A DNA stretch of 64,000 nt. It comes from CAZEHS01 sp964424355. Its GTDB lineage: Bacteria; Bacillota; Clostridia; Peptostreptococcales; Acidaminobacteraceae. Under the pieces are notes generated by a model. That model had not been told where the DNA came from. It saw nothing but the letters and a program-made list of their open reading frames with translations, and made no database searches. Location: assembly GCA_964424355.1 (NCBI GenBank), contig CAYRIO010000016.1, forward strand, positions 8,500 to 72,499. Reading direction: 5' to 3'. Shown in pieces: positions 8,691 through 17,525 of the stretch (position 1 is the first letter of the stretch; each line of letters begins with the position of its first letter). Position numbers and translations under genes: made by a program.

Positions 8691-10295
8691 ATGAAAACAA
8701 AATTCATCTTTGTAACCGGCGGTGTTGTTTCTTCCCTGGGAAAAGGCATAACTGCAGCATCCCTTGGACAGCTGCTGAAGGCTCGGGGGCTCAAGGTCTC
8801 CATCCAGAAGTTCGATCCATACATCAACAAAGATCCAGGCACGATGAGTCCTTATCAGCATGGAGAGGTTTACGTTACCGAGGACGGCGCTGAAACGGAT
8901 TTGGATCTAGGGCACTATGAGCGGTTTATCGACATCAACCTCAACCAGAACTCCAGCGTCACCACCGGTAAAATTTACTGGTCCGTCATCACCAAAGAGC
9001 GCCGGGGTGACTATCTGGGCGCAACCGTCCAGGTCATCCCACATATCACCAATGAAATTAAAGACCGCGCTCTTCGGGCTGCCCACGACTCAAATCCCGA
9101 TGTCGTGATTACAGAAATCGGAGGGACTGTGGGGGATATCGAAAGTCTTCCCTTTCTGGAAGCCATCCGTCAGCTGCAGTTTGATCTTGGAAAAGAAAAC
9201 GTCCTCTACATCCACCTCACACTGCTTCCGTATTTGGGCAAATCAGGAGAGCTCAAGACGAAGCCAACCCAACACAGTGTCAAAGAACTCCGCCAGATCG
9301 GCATCCAGCCGGACATCATCGTCGCACGGACGGAAAAGCCCATCACAGACGATATCAAAGCCAAAATAGGCCTCTTCTGCAACATCAGGGCAGAAGATGT
9401 CATTGCCAACATGGATGCCGATTCCATCTACGAAGTTCCGTTGATGCTGGAGGCTGAGGGACTGGCTGAAAAAGTTTGCCGAAAACTGAGCTTGAACTGT
9501 GGTGCCCCAGACCTTACGCGGTGGATCGAGCTTGTTGAAACGGAACGAAATCTTACCGATACGGTTCGAATTGCACTGGTAGGCAAATATGTAGAGTTGA
9601 GAGACGCCTACCTTTCAGTAGCAGAAGCTCTCAAGCATGCCGGTCTTGCCAACCATGCAAATGTTGAAATCGATTGGATATCCTCAGAGGAGATCACGCG
9701 GGAAAACGCCGCCGAAATCTTGGGTAAAGCCCATGGCATTCTTGTACCGGGCGGATTTGGAGACCGTGGGATCGAAGGTAAAATTGAAGCGGTGCGCTAC
9801 GCCCGGGAAAACAGTATTCCTTTCTTTGGAATCTGCCTGGGTATGCAGATGGCCGTAGTGGAATATAGCCGAAATGTCCTGGGTCTTGCGGATGCACATA
9901 GCTCTGAGCTGAATCCGGACACAGCCAGCCCCGTCATCGATCTGATGCTGGATCAACAGGATGTTGAAGACAAGGGCGGCACCATGCGCTTGGGGGTATA
10001 TCCCTGTAAAATCGCCTTTGGCAGCAAAGCCCATGAAGCGTACGGAGACGAACTGATTTACGAACGCCATCGCCATCGCTATGAATTCAATAACCATTAC
10101 CGCGAAGTCCTCCAGCAATCGGGCATGGTCATCAGCGGCCTATCCCCCGATGAACGTCTTGTCGAAATCATTGAGCTCCCCAATCATCCTTGGTTCGTAG
10201 CTGGACAGTTCCACCCGGAGTTTAAAAGCAGGCCTACCGGTGCCCACCCTCTTTTCAGAGAATTTGTAAAGGCGTCAATCGCATTTAAGAACTAA
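8691..10295 (+). CDS. pyrG: CTP synthase
   Basis: It makes CTP from UTP, ATP and glutamine, the last step of pyrimidine nucleotide synthesis, in the cytoplasm. ATG 8691 with AAAGGAGC is the start; the frame is open further upstream but that part is the leader. The 534-residue length is standard. The N-terminal synthase domain begins TKFIFVTGGVVSSLGKG and holds the CTP/UTP sites. The C-terminal class I glutamine amidotransferase domain has GGFGDRG, the nucleophile cysteine in FGICLGMQ, and the His/Glu pair in QFHPEF. The gene stands alone between surface-protein genes and has its own promoter and leader. Confidence 0.98.
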   Translation: MKTKFIFVTGGVVSSLGKGITAASLGQLLKARGLKVSIQKFDPYINKDPGTMSPYQHGEVYVTEDGAETDLDLGHYERFIDINLNQNSSVTTGKIYWSVITKERRGDYLGATVQVIPHITNEIKDRALRAAHDSNPDVVITEIGGTVGDIESLPFLEAIRQLQFDLGKENVLYIHLTLLPYLGKSGELKTKPTQHSVKELRQIGIQPDIIVARTEKPITDDIKAKIGLFCNIRAEDVIANMDADSIYEVPLMLEAEGLAEKVCRKLSLNCGAPDLTRWIELVETERNLTDTVRIALVGKYVELRDAYLSVAEALKHAGLANHANVEIDWISSEEITRENAAEILGKAHGILVPGGFGDRGIEGKIEAVRYARENSIPFFGICLGMQMAVVEYSRNVLGLADAHSSELNPDTASPVIDLMLDQQDVEDKGGTMRLGVYPCKIAFGSKAHEAYGDELIYERHRHRYEFNNHYREVLQQSGMVISGLSPDERLVEIIELPNHPWFVAGQFHPEFKSRPTGAHPLFREFVKASIAFKN

Positions 10296-10353
10296 AACCA
10301 TTCAGGAAGGCCCGTGTTCGCCCTTATAAAAACAAACCTTCTGTTTCATCAGC

Positions 10354-10362
10354 TGATATAAT
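10354..10362 (+). promoter_or_regulatory. Extended -10 promoter of the stalk-domain gene
   Basis: TGATATAAT lies 40 bases before the start codon at 10402; the -35 region is poor. Confidence 0.4.
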
Positions 10363-10401
10363 GGGCATAGATAGAAGAATCATACATTAGGAGGATTTTA
10401 T

Positions 10402-11148
10402 ATGAGAAGAAAGCTGACTGCACTGGTACTGATGTTCTGCTTAATGACCGCTTTGTCCGCCATTCCCGCGTACGCCCTTCAGGATCCGGTGATGCTGGTA
10501 GTTGATTCGGTGGTCTACGGAGACGGTCAGAACACCTTAGTCGCCAGTGGCCATTTCGTGAACACGTCCAACAAATCAGTTTTGTCAGTTATGGATACGC
10601 AGCTCGAAATCAAAAGCGGGAACACAGTTGTTGCTTCTGAAGTGTTTGAAGTAGCTGATCAACGCGTTTTTTCCATCGCGGTTGGCAGTGCTGAGCCATG
10701 GCGCTTTGAGTTTAAGAATCCGGTCAAAGGGCTTAATCTGAGTACCTGGTCTGCTGAGAGCAAGGTGTCCTATAATTTGGGTAAATCACAGGAGCTTAAC
10801 TCTGGAAAAAAGGTCTACTACAATGGCGTCCCCATCAGCTTTGATGTGGCTCCGGCAGTCATTAACGGACGTTTGATGATTCCTGCACGGGCTGTGTTTG
10901 AAAAAATGGGTTGCGTGGTCCAATGGGATGCCGACAGCCGTTCTGTAAAAGTTGCCAGGGAAGGGCGAACAGTAGCCATCTTTATTGGGGAAACAGTCAT
11001 GAATGTGGATGGCGGTCCGGTTAAGCTGGATGTTCCGGCAACCATCCTTGACGGGCGAACCCTGGTCCCCCTGAGAGCCATTGCAACGGCTCTGGGTGCC
11101 GGAATTACTTATGGAGAATTGAATGAAATGGCAGTGATTTACGAGTAG
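10402..11148 (+). CDS. Exported stalk-domain protein (copper-amine-oxidase N type, 248 aa)
   Basis: ATG 10402 follows AGGAGG. A signal peptide (MRRKLTALVLM...AYA) leads into a beta domain at residues ~28-125, then a copper-amine-oxidase-N-type module at ~135-245. That module has the paired motifs MIPARAVFEKMGCVVQWD and LVPLRAIATALGA. The name of the domain does not imply copper or oxidase activity; in Firmicutes it is a common non-catalytic extracellular module. The gene is flanked by its own promoter and terminator. Function unknown. Confidence 0.8.
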   Translation: MRRKLTALVLMFCLMTALSAIPAYALQDPVMLVVDSVVYGDGQNTLVASGHFVNTSNKSVLSVMDTQLEIKSGNTVVASEVFEVADQRVFSIAVGSAEPWRFEFKNPVKGLNLSTWSAESKVSYNLGKSQELNSGKKVYYNGVPISFDVAPAVINGRLMIPARAVFEKMGCVVQWDADSRSVKVAREGRTVAIFIGETVMNVDGGPVKLDVPATILDGRTLVPLRAIATALGAGITYGELNEMAVIYE

Positions 11149-11157
11149 TTATAAACC

Positions 11158-11194
11158 AACAGACTGGAGAAATGCTTCCAGTCTGTTTTCTTTT
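11158..11194 (+). terminator. Intrinsic terminator
   Basis: Stem AACAGACTGGA / TCCAGTCTGTT followed by TTCTTTT. It separates the stalk-domain gene from the polysaccharide locus. Confidence 0.85.
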
Positions 11195-11206
11195 GCATAT
11201 GAATTG

Positions 11207-11215
11207 TGGTAGAAT
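11207..11215 (+). promoter_or_regulatory. Candidate promoter at the head of the polysaccharide locus
   Basis: TGGTAGAAT, an extended -10, 37 bases before rfbC, with a weak TTTCTT -35 at 11187-11192. It is the first promoter-like site after the terminator and would drive the rfb genes. Confidence 0.4.
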
Positions 11216-11252
11216 GAAAAATGGAATGTCAGGAATCTTTTGAGGAGTCAAT

Positions 11253-11807
11253 ATGAATGTGAAAACATGTATCCTTCCTGGCCTGCTCATCCTTGAACCC
11301 CAGGTGTTCCAAGATGAGCGCGGCTATTTTTTTGAAAGCTACAGACAGAGCAACTTTTTAGAACTCGGCTTAAACCTGACATTTGTTCAGGACAACGAAT
11401 CAAAATCAAAGAGAGGCGTCCTTAGGGGGCTCCATTTTCAGGCACAGAATCCTCAGGGTAAACTGGTCCGTGTGATTCAGGGAGAGGTGTTCGATGTAGC
11501 CGTGGATATCCGCCAAGGCTCGCCAACCTATGGCCAGTGGGAAAGTGTTCTGATCACTGCGGAAAACAAAACGCAGTTCTATATCCCCCCAGGTTTTGCT
11601 CATGGATTCTTAGTTTTATCTGAAGATGCCATCTTCAGCTATAAGTGCACCACATACTATGATCCGTCCTCCGATAGTGGCATTCTCTGGGACGATCCCG
11701 ATATTGACATAAAATGGCCATTGGAACTGATTGGCGAACCGAGCTTATCTCCAAAGGATCAGCAGCTTAAGAGGTTATGCGAAACGAAAAGTCCTTTCAC
11801 ATACTGA
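11253..11807 (+). CDS. rfbC: dTDP-4-dehydrorhamnose 3,5-epimerase
   Basis: Third enzyme of dTDP-L-rhamnose synthesis: it epimerises C3 and C5 of dTDP-4-keto-6-deoxyglucose. The 184-residue cupin-fold protein has the family signatures DERGYFFESYR, QDNESKSKRGVLRGLHFQ (catalytic His in GLHFQ) and YIPPGFAHGFLVLSE. It starts at ATG 11253 after GAGGAG. It heads the order rfbC-rfbB-rfbD-(broken gene)-rfbA, so the full rhamnose donor pathway is present. The rhamnose is presumably used by the nearby glycosyltransferases. Confidence 0.97.
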   Translation: MNVKTCILPGLLILEPQVFQDERGYFFESYRQSNFLELGLNLTFVQDNESKSKRGVLRGLHFQAQNPQGKLVRVIQGEVFDVAVDIRQGSPTYGQWESVLITAENKTQFYIPPGFAHGFLVLSEDAIFSYKCTTYYDPSSDSGILWDDPDIDIKWPLELIGEPSLSPKDQQLKRLCETKSPFTY

Positions 11808-11852
11808 ACAATTGGCATTAACTACAATGCGATACTTTAAGGGAGCATATAT

Positions 11853-12914
11853 ATGAAATCCATTCTTGTTACCGGCGGCGCCGGGTTTATCGGTTCAAAT
11901 TTCATCCGCCTGATGACAGATCTGCACCCAAACGTAAAACTGGTCAACCTTGATCTCCTCACCTATGCGGGCAATCTTGAAAACCTCAAGGATATCCCTG
12001 AAAGCGGCACATACCGCTTTGTGAAGGGTACCATCACGGACAAGCAGCTCCTGGAGCAATTATTTGCAGAGGAAAATTTTGACGGAGTCGTGAATTTTGC
12101 CGCCGAAAGCCATGTGGATCGCAGCATTGAGGACCCTGAGGTTTTTATAAAAACAAACGTACTGGGTACTCAAGTGCTTCTGGATACTGCAAAGAAGCAT
12201 TGGCAGACCAGCAAGGATGAATTCGGCTATCCTACCTACAAGAGTGGCGTAAAGTACCTACAGGTTTCCACCGATGAGGTCTATGGCACCTTGGGTAAGA
12301 CCGGTCTTTTCACAGAGACTACGTCCTTGGCTCCCAATAGCCCTTATTCAGCATCAAAAGCATCAGCGGACATGATTGTCAGGGCCTATAGCGAAACCTT
12401 CAAGCTGCCGGTCAACATCACCCGTTGCTCCAATAACTACGGACCGTATCAATTCCCTGAAAAATTGATTCCTTTGATGATCAACAACTGCAATACCGAT
12501 AAATCTCTTCCTGTTTATGGCGACGGTATGCAGATTCGCGATTGGCTTCACGTGAAAGATCACTGCCGTGCGATAGAAACCGTTCTATTTCAGGGCCGGC
12601 TGGGTGAAGTTTACAATGTGGGTGGCAATAACGAAAAGGCTAATATTGAAATTGTAAAACTCATTATCAGCGATTTGGGAAAAACTGAGTCCCTCATCAA
12701 ATATGTGGAGGATCGCTTGGGTCATGACCGCCGTTATGCCATCGACAATACCAAGATTACAACGGAGTTGGGATGGAAACCGAGCTACACCTTTGAAGAT
12801 GGCATTCAGGAAACCATCCGCTGGTACCTTGAAAATCAGGAGTGGATGGACCGGGTGATCAGCAAGGACTATCTGGCATATTACGAGAGCATGTACGGCG
12901 AAAGAATCCAATAA
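11853..12914 (+). CDS. rfbB: dTDP-glucose 4,6-dehydratase
   Basis: It converts dTDP-glucose to dTDP-4-keto-6-deoxyglucose with bound NAD. The 353-residue extended short-chain dehydrogenase has the Rossmann motif TGGAGFIGSNF, the catalytic threonine-aspartate-glutamate in STDEVYG, and YSASK. NRSIEDPE-type substrate residues appear as VDRSIEDPE. The start is ATG 11853 after AAGGGAGC. It follows rfbC by 45 bases and precedes rfbD by 14, so it belongs to the same operon. Confidence 0.97.
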   Translation: MKSILVTGGAGFIGSNFIRLMTDLHPNVKLVNLDLLTYAGNLENLKDIPESGTYRFVKGTITDKQLLEQLFAEENFDGVVNFAAESHVDRSIEDPEVFIKTNVLGTQVLLDTAKKHWQTSKDEFGYPTYKSGVKYLQVSTDEVYGTLGKTGLFTETTSLAPNSPYSASKASADMIVRAYSETFKLPVNITRCSNNYGPYQFPEKLIPLMINNCNTDKSLPVYGDGMQIRDWLHVKDHCRAIETVLFQGRLGEVYNVGGNNEKANIEIVKLIISDLGKTESLIKYVEDRLGHDRRYAIDNTKITTELGWKPSYTFEDGIQETIRWYLENQEWMDRVISKDYLAYYESMYGERIQ

Positions 12915-12928
12915 ACAAGGGAGAAGCC

Positions 12929-13792
12929 ATGAAAGTATTGGTAACCGGTGCCCAAGGTCAACTTGGCCGCGAGCTTGTTGAAAAACTGAACATGGATCCC
13001 ACTATTGAGGTTCTGGGCTATGATGTTAATGAACTGGACATCACCAATCATGAAGCCGTCATGACCCGTATATCCGCTGAAAACCCTGAAATTATTATAA
13101 ACACGGCAGCTTATACTAATGTAGATGGCTGCGAGTCCGATTATAAAGGCGCCTACGCAGTAAACGTAAAAGGTCCACGGAATCTCGCTATCGCGGCGCG
13201 AAATGTCGGCGCCAAGCTGCTTCACATTTCAACCGATTTCGTGTTCGATGGAAAGAAAACCACGCCCTATTTTGAATACGATGCTGCAAACCCTCTTTCT
13301 GTTTACGGAAAAACCAAGCTAGCCGGGGAGCATGCCATTATCCAGCAAACCACGGATTTTTTCATTATTAGATCGTCCTGGTTGTATGGTAAGTATGGCA
13401 ATAACTTTGTGAAAACAATGATCAAGATGGGAAAGACAAACGATTCAATCAGCGTAGTGGCCGATCAGGTAGGTTGCCCAACCAGCGCTTCGTCCTTAGT
13501 TAGTACAATTGAGCAAGTGATACGAAGAGAGGAATATGGTATTTACCATTTTTCAAACAGTGGTAGCTGTTCATGGAATGGTTTTGCAAAAGAAATTTTT
13601 CGTTTGATGAGCCAGTCCATCAAGGTAGAGGTAACCAACTCATCACAACTTGCTCGACCGGCAGCCCGACCCTCGTACTCAGCGATGGATACGTCGCTGA
13701 TTTCCAACGCTTTTGATATCGTGGCAACACCCTGGGAAGAGGCGCTTCACGTTTTCATTATGAAAAATTCCAAAACGTTGAAGGAACTGTAA
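12929..13792 (+). CDS. rfbD: dTDP-4-dehydrorhamnose reductase
   Basis: It performs the last step of dTDP-L-rhamnose synthesis, NAD(P)H reduction of the 4-keto group. The start is ATG 12929, with AAGGGAG upstream; the frame is open further left inside rfbB but that is not used. The 287-residue product has VTGAQGQLGREL, the catalytic Y-x-x-x-K in YGKTK, and RSSWLYG. STDFVFDG matches the family pattern. The next start codon is 2 bases past its stop and belongs to a ruined glycosyltransferase. Confidence 0.96.
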   Translation: MKVLVTGAQGQLGRELVEKLNMDPTIEVLGYDVNELDITNHEAVMTRISAENPEIIINTAAYTNVDGCESDYKGAYAVNVKGPRNLAIAARNVGAKLLHISTDFVFDGKKTTPYFEYDAANPLSVYGKTKLAGEHAIIQQTTDFFIIRSSWLYGKYGNNFVKTMIKMGKTNDSISVVADQVGCPTSASSLVSTIEQVIRREEYGIYHFSNSGSCSWNGFAKEIFRLMSQSIKVEVTNSSQLARPAARPSYSAMDTSLISNAFDIVATPWEEALHVFIMKNSKTLKEL

Positions 13793-13793
13793 T

Positions 13794-14411
13794 ATGATAA
13801 GTGTTGTGATTCCTAACAGGAATGGCGAAACCATCATACAGGAGTGTCCGGATTCAGGCTTCTAGACAAATACTGTATGATTGATGAAGAGGTATTTTCC
13901 TCTTGCGCTAGAGTGATTTTGTTGAAAAAATGCATATTCAACAAAATAGGGTTGTTTGATGAGCATTTTTCCGCGCATATAGAATATCTATACACGACGT
14001 TGGAGTCAAAGCCAAGGGCTATGTAAATCGATATGCAGCTAGCACAAAGGTGCATCACATAGGAAGTGCCTCATTTGGGAAACCGGTTATACCGCTAAAA
14101 CCTGCCTTTCAGCTAGACGTAATGTCTTTGTGGCATATAAGAATATGTCATCAGTACAACTGCTGTTGAACATTCTCCTGTTTTTACTCGCAGGCTTCAT
14201 CATGAAGTGGGTTCACTTTTCTTCAAAAGGAACAGGGCGAGATTATGCGGTTGCATTTCGGGAAGGCATAGAATATGAAAAAAAATTGGAACGCGCAAAT
14301 AACTCAGCAAATAGTAGGGAAGCATCCAGTGAGACATCATCAAGGGTACCTTCAGTTTTGTTCAATGGGAACTGTTTCAAGCAATTAATGGTTGATGGAG
14401 GAGAACAATGA
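13794..14411 (+). pseudogene. Decayed family 2 glycosyltransferase
   Basis: ATG 13794 opens MISVVIPNRNGET, a typical GT2 N-terminus, but the frame ends after 23 residues and most of the catalytic domain is missing. GT2 C-terminal pieces then appear in three frames. They are KCIFNKIGLFDEHF (about 13930-13970), GYVNRYAASTKVHHIGSASF (about 14017-14076) and RRNVFVAYKNMSSVQLLLN (about 14118-14175). Such tails belong to rhamnosyltransferases of the WbbL type. An internal deletion plus at least two frameshifts makes this a pseudogene. Its end overlaps the rfbA start. Confidence 0.85.
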
Positions 14412-15274
14412 AAGGCATTATTCTGGCCGGCGGATCCGGCACACGGCTGTACCCAGCTACAAAGGCTATTTCAAAGCAAATTATCCCCATTTATGATAAG
14501 CCAATGATCTACTATCCTCTTTCAGTGCTTATGTTGGCAGGGATACAAGAGATACTGGTCATATCTACCGAACGGGATCTGCCAGTGTTTAAAGAACTGC
14601 TAGGCGATGGTAGCCATCTGGGCTTGGCTATACAGTACAAAGTGCAGGCGGCCCCTAATGGAATTGCAGAAGCGTTTATCATTGGTGAAGAGTTTATAGG
14701 CAATGACCGTGTTGCACTAGTGCTCGGAGACAATGTTTTTTACGGATATGGGTTTACACAACGATTGGAAGCAGCGGCGGAAAGAGAATCTGGTGCTACG
14801 ATCTTTGGCTACCATGTCAGTAATCCAAGTGAATTCGGCGTCGTTGATTTTGATGGACATGGCAACGTGCTATCAATTGAAGAGAAACCTAAACAGCCTA
14901 AATCCAGCTATGCTGTGCCGGGACTGTATTTTTATGATAATGATGTTATCCAGATTGCTAAGATGATTCAACCTTCCAACAGAGGCGAATTGGAGATCAC
15001 AGCGGTTAATATGGAATACTTAAACCGCGACAAACTAAAGGTTGAGTTGTTTGGCAGAGGTATGGCGTGGCTAGATACAGGAACTCATCGTGGGCTGCTT
15101 GAAGCTTCTAATTTTGTGGAGGCAATTCAAACGCGGCAGGGGCTGTATGTGGCATGTGTAGAAGAAATTGCATTTCGCAAAGGATTTATCAACCGGGAAC
15201 AGCTGCTTGCCATCGCAGAGCCTATGCTCAAAACAGAATATGGTCACTATTTGACAGTGCTAGAGGCGTTTTAA
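14408..15274 (+). CDS. rfbA: Glucose-1-phosphate thymidylyltransferase
   Basis: It makes dTDP-glucose from dTTP and glucose-1-phosphate, the first step of the rhamnose pathway. The 288-residue protein carries the nucleotidyltransferase signature LAGGSGTRLYPATKAISKQI, LVLGDNVFYG and the metal/substrate region WLDTGTH. ATG 14408 follows GGAGGAG. It is separated from rfbCBD only by the ruined glycosyltransferase, which explains the interrupted rfb order. Confidence 0.97.
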   Translation: MKGIILAGGSGTRLYPATKAISKQIIPIYDKPMIYYPLSVLMLAGIQEILVISTERDLPVFKELLGDGSHLGLAIQYKVQAAPNGIAEAFIIGEEFIGNDRVALVLGDNVFYGYGFTQRLEAAAERESGATIFGYHVSNPSEFGVVDFDGHGNVLSIEEKPKQPKSSYAVPGLYFYDNDVIQIAKMIQPSNRGELEITAVNMEYLNRDKLKVELFGRGMAWLDTGTHRGLLEASNFVEAIQTRQGLYVACVEEIAFRKGFINREQLLAIAEPMLKTEYGHYLTVLEAF

Positions 15275-15320
15275 ACAGTTGATTCTCAAGTGAGTTAATC
15301 TACATCGGAGGCAGCGAATA

Positions 15321-16130
15321 ATGCGTTTTTTTAGGTTGATATATTGGTTTCTGCGAGATATCGTTTCGAGCAGACGACTGATTTTGGATTTGGCAAAAAA
15401 TGATCTTAAAACGCGGTTTTTGGGTTCCTATCTTGGAATTGTGTGGGCGTTTGTACAGCCACTGACGACGATTCTTATCTTCTGGTTCGTATTTCAAGTC
15501 GGTTTTAAATCAGCTCCGGTAGGAGATTTTCCATTCATTTTATGGCTGTTATGTGGTATGATACCTTGGTTTTATATATCGGAGAGTATTCAGGGAGGCA
15601 CTACATCGGTAATTGATAATAGCTATTTGGTAAAAAAAGTAGTATTCCGAGTAAGTATTTTACCTATCATCAGAATTGTTTCTGGTCTCTTTGTTCATGC
15701 TCTGTTTATCGGGGTTTTGTTTCTAATGTTTGCTCTCTATGGATATCCGATTAGTATATATAATCTTCAAGTATTTTATTTTCTGTTTTGCACCATTGTG
15801 TTGGTGTTGGGAATTTCTTGGATTACTTCAGCGCTAATCGTTTTTTTGCGAGACTTAAGCCAGATCGTAGGCATAATAATACAGTTCGGATTTTGGCTCA
15901 CGCCGATATTCTGGTCTTTTAAAATCATGCCCGAGAAATACCACTTTATGTTCAAATTGAACCCAGTCTACTACATCATCGAAGGCTACAGAGACACATT
16001 TATCAATCATGTTTGGTTTTGGGAGCATTATAACCTTACTCTGAGCTTTTGGACAATGACACTTACTTTACTGACAGCTGGAATTCTATTATTTAGAAAA
16101 TTGAAGCCGCATTTTGCGGATGTTCTTTAA
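15321..16130 (+). CDS. Polysaccharide ABC exporter, permease (Wzm/TagG type)
   Basis: This 269-residue ABC-2-type membrane protein has about six hydrophobic segments. Its N-terminal cytoplasmic part (SRRLILDLAKNDLKTRFLGS) matches exporters of undecaprenyl-linked polysaccharide. WFYISESIQGGTTSVIDNSYLVKK is split over the typical amphipathic interface region. The start is ATG 15321 after CGGAGG. The paired ATPase follows 25 bases downstream. Together they should flip a completed lipid-linked glycan, as in S-layer glycan and teichoic acid export. AT-rich codon use begins around here. Confidence 0.93.
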   Translation: MRFFRLIYWFLRDIVSSRRLILDLAKNDLKTRFLGSYLGIVWAFVQPLTTILIFWFVFQVGFKSAPVGDFPFILWLLCGMIPWFYISESIQGGTTSVIDNSYLVKKVVFRVSILPIIRIVSGLFVHALFIGVLFLMFALYGYPISIYNLQVFYFLFCTIVLVLGISWITSALIVFLRDLSQIVGIIIQFGFWLTPIFWSFKIMPEKYHFMFKLNPVYYIIEGYRDTFINHVWFWEHYNLTLSFWTMTLTLLTAGILLFRKLKPHFADVL

Positions 16131-16155
16131 AAAATAGTGATACACGAGGGACCCA

Positions 16156-17517
16156 ATGAGGGATATCGCGATTAGTGTTAAAAACCTTACAAAAACATAC
16201 AGATTATATGAGAATCATGTGGATCGGTTGAAAGAAACCTTGAGTCCATTCAAAAAAAAATATCACAAAGATTTTTTTGCGCTGAGGGATGTCAGTTTTG
16301 AAGTAAAACGCGGCGAAACGGTTGGTATAATAGGCAAGAACGGATCAGGAAAATCTACATTACTTAAAATCATAACCGGTGTTCTTTCGCCAACAAGTGG
16401 ACAAGTTAATGTAAATGGCAGAGTCTCTGCTCTGCTGGAGCTTGGGGCTGGCTTCAATCCCGAATATACTGGGATGGAGAATGTTTTTCTAAATGGCACA
16501 TTGATGGGCTTATCTCATGAGGAGTGTCTGGAAAAAGCACCGCAAATCATTGAATTTGCAGATATCGGAGAATTTATAAACCAGCCGGTCAAAACCTACT
16601 CAAGCGGAATGTTCGTAAGATTAGCTTTTGCAGTAGCTATCAACGTTGATCCCGATATATTGATTATTGATGAGGCGTTATCAGTTGGCGACAGCCTTTT
16701 TCAACGCAAGTGTTTTGTAAAAATTGAGGAATTCAAAAAATTAGGCAAGACAATTCTATTCGTTTCTCATTCAGGCAGTTCAATCATTGAATTATGTGAT
16801 AAGGCTCTTTTTATGGATGATGGAGAACGGATGATATATACCAATAGCAGCAATGCCGTAAACTTATATCACAAGCACCTATACGCGCCGATGGAAAAAC
16901 ACATGGATTTAAGGCGAAAGATCAAAGCAATGGACAACGAACACAGTGTTACATCAATAGCAACAATTGAAGAAAAGAGCTGTGAGAGCCCTACTGAGCG
17001 AATCGTGAAGCGCAGTTCAGATGAGGAGGTTACAGACTTTTTCGATTCTGGCCTGGTATCTAATGCTGTTATTGAATATGAAACAAGAGGTGTGAATATT
17101 GCAAGTTATGAAATAGTAAATAATCAAGAAACTCCGGTGAATGTAATTACGCAGGGAAAGAAGTATCGGTGGCGCTATTGTGTCGAATTTTTAAAAACCT
17201 GTTATGGAGTAAGATTTGGCATGTTGATTAAGACAACATCTGGCTATGAATTAGGGGGGGCAGTTTCCTCTTTGCCTTCGGATTCAATAAGTGTTGTAGA
17301 AAAAGGGACAATATGCACGGTCGAATATGAGTTCACTGCAAATTTGGCTCCGGGTATCTATTTTCTGAATTGTGGTGTTATGGGCATTGAAGACTGCGCA
17401 GAGGTTTACCTTGACAGGCGAATTGATTGTACTGCATTCAAAGTACTTGAAAAGAAGAGCAGCAAAATGACAGGTGTTGTAGATTTCAATATATCACCGA
17501 CCATTATTATGGAATAG
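16156..17517 (+). CDS. Polysaccharide ABC exporter, ATPase with C-terminal glycan-binding-like domain (Wzt type)
   Basis: Residues ~1-245 are an ABC ATPase: Walker A GKNGSGKST, signature YSSGMFVRLAF and Walker B ILIIDEAL. The remaining ~200 residues form a beta-sandwich-like Wzt C-terminal domain with KYRWRYCVEF, FGMLIKT and YFLNCGVMG. In E. coli O9a such a domain binds the non-reducing end of the finished polysaccharide and couples chain termination to export. That suggests this glycan has a terminal modification. It partners the permease at 15321 and is followed 8 bases later by the sulfotransferase. Confidence 0.93.
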   Translation: MRDIAISVKNLTKTYRLYENHVDRLKETLSPFKKKYHKDFFALRDVSFEVKRGETVGIIGKNGSGKSTLLKIITGVLSPTSGQVNVNGRVSALLELGAGFNPEYTGMENVFLNGTLMGLSHEECLEKAPQIIEFADIGEFINQPVKTYSSGMFVRLAFAVAINVDPDILIIDEALSVGDSLFQRKCFVKIEEFKKLGKTILFVSHSGSSIIELCDKALFMDDGERMIYTNSSNAVNLYHKHLYAPMEKHMDLRRKIKAMDNEHSVTSIATIEEKSCESPTERIVKRSSDEEVTDFFDSGLVSNAVIEYETRGVNIASYEIVNNQETPVNVITQGKKYRWRYCVEFLKTCYGVRFGMLIKTTSGYELGGAVSSLPSDSISVVEKGTICTVEYEFTANLAPGIYFLNCGVMGIEDCAEVYLDRRIDCTAFKVLEKKSSKMTGVVDFNISPTIIME

Positions 17518-17525
17518 AGGATAAT

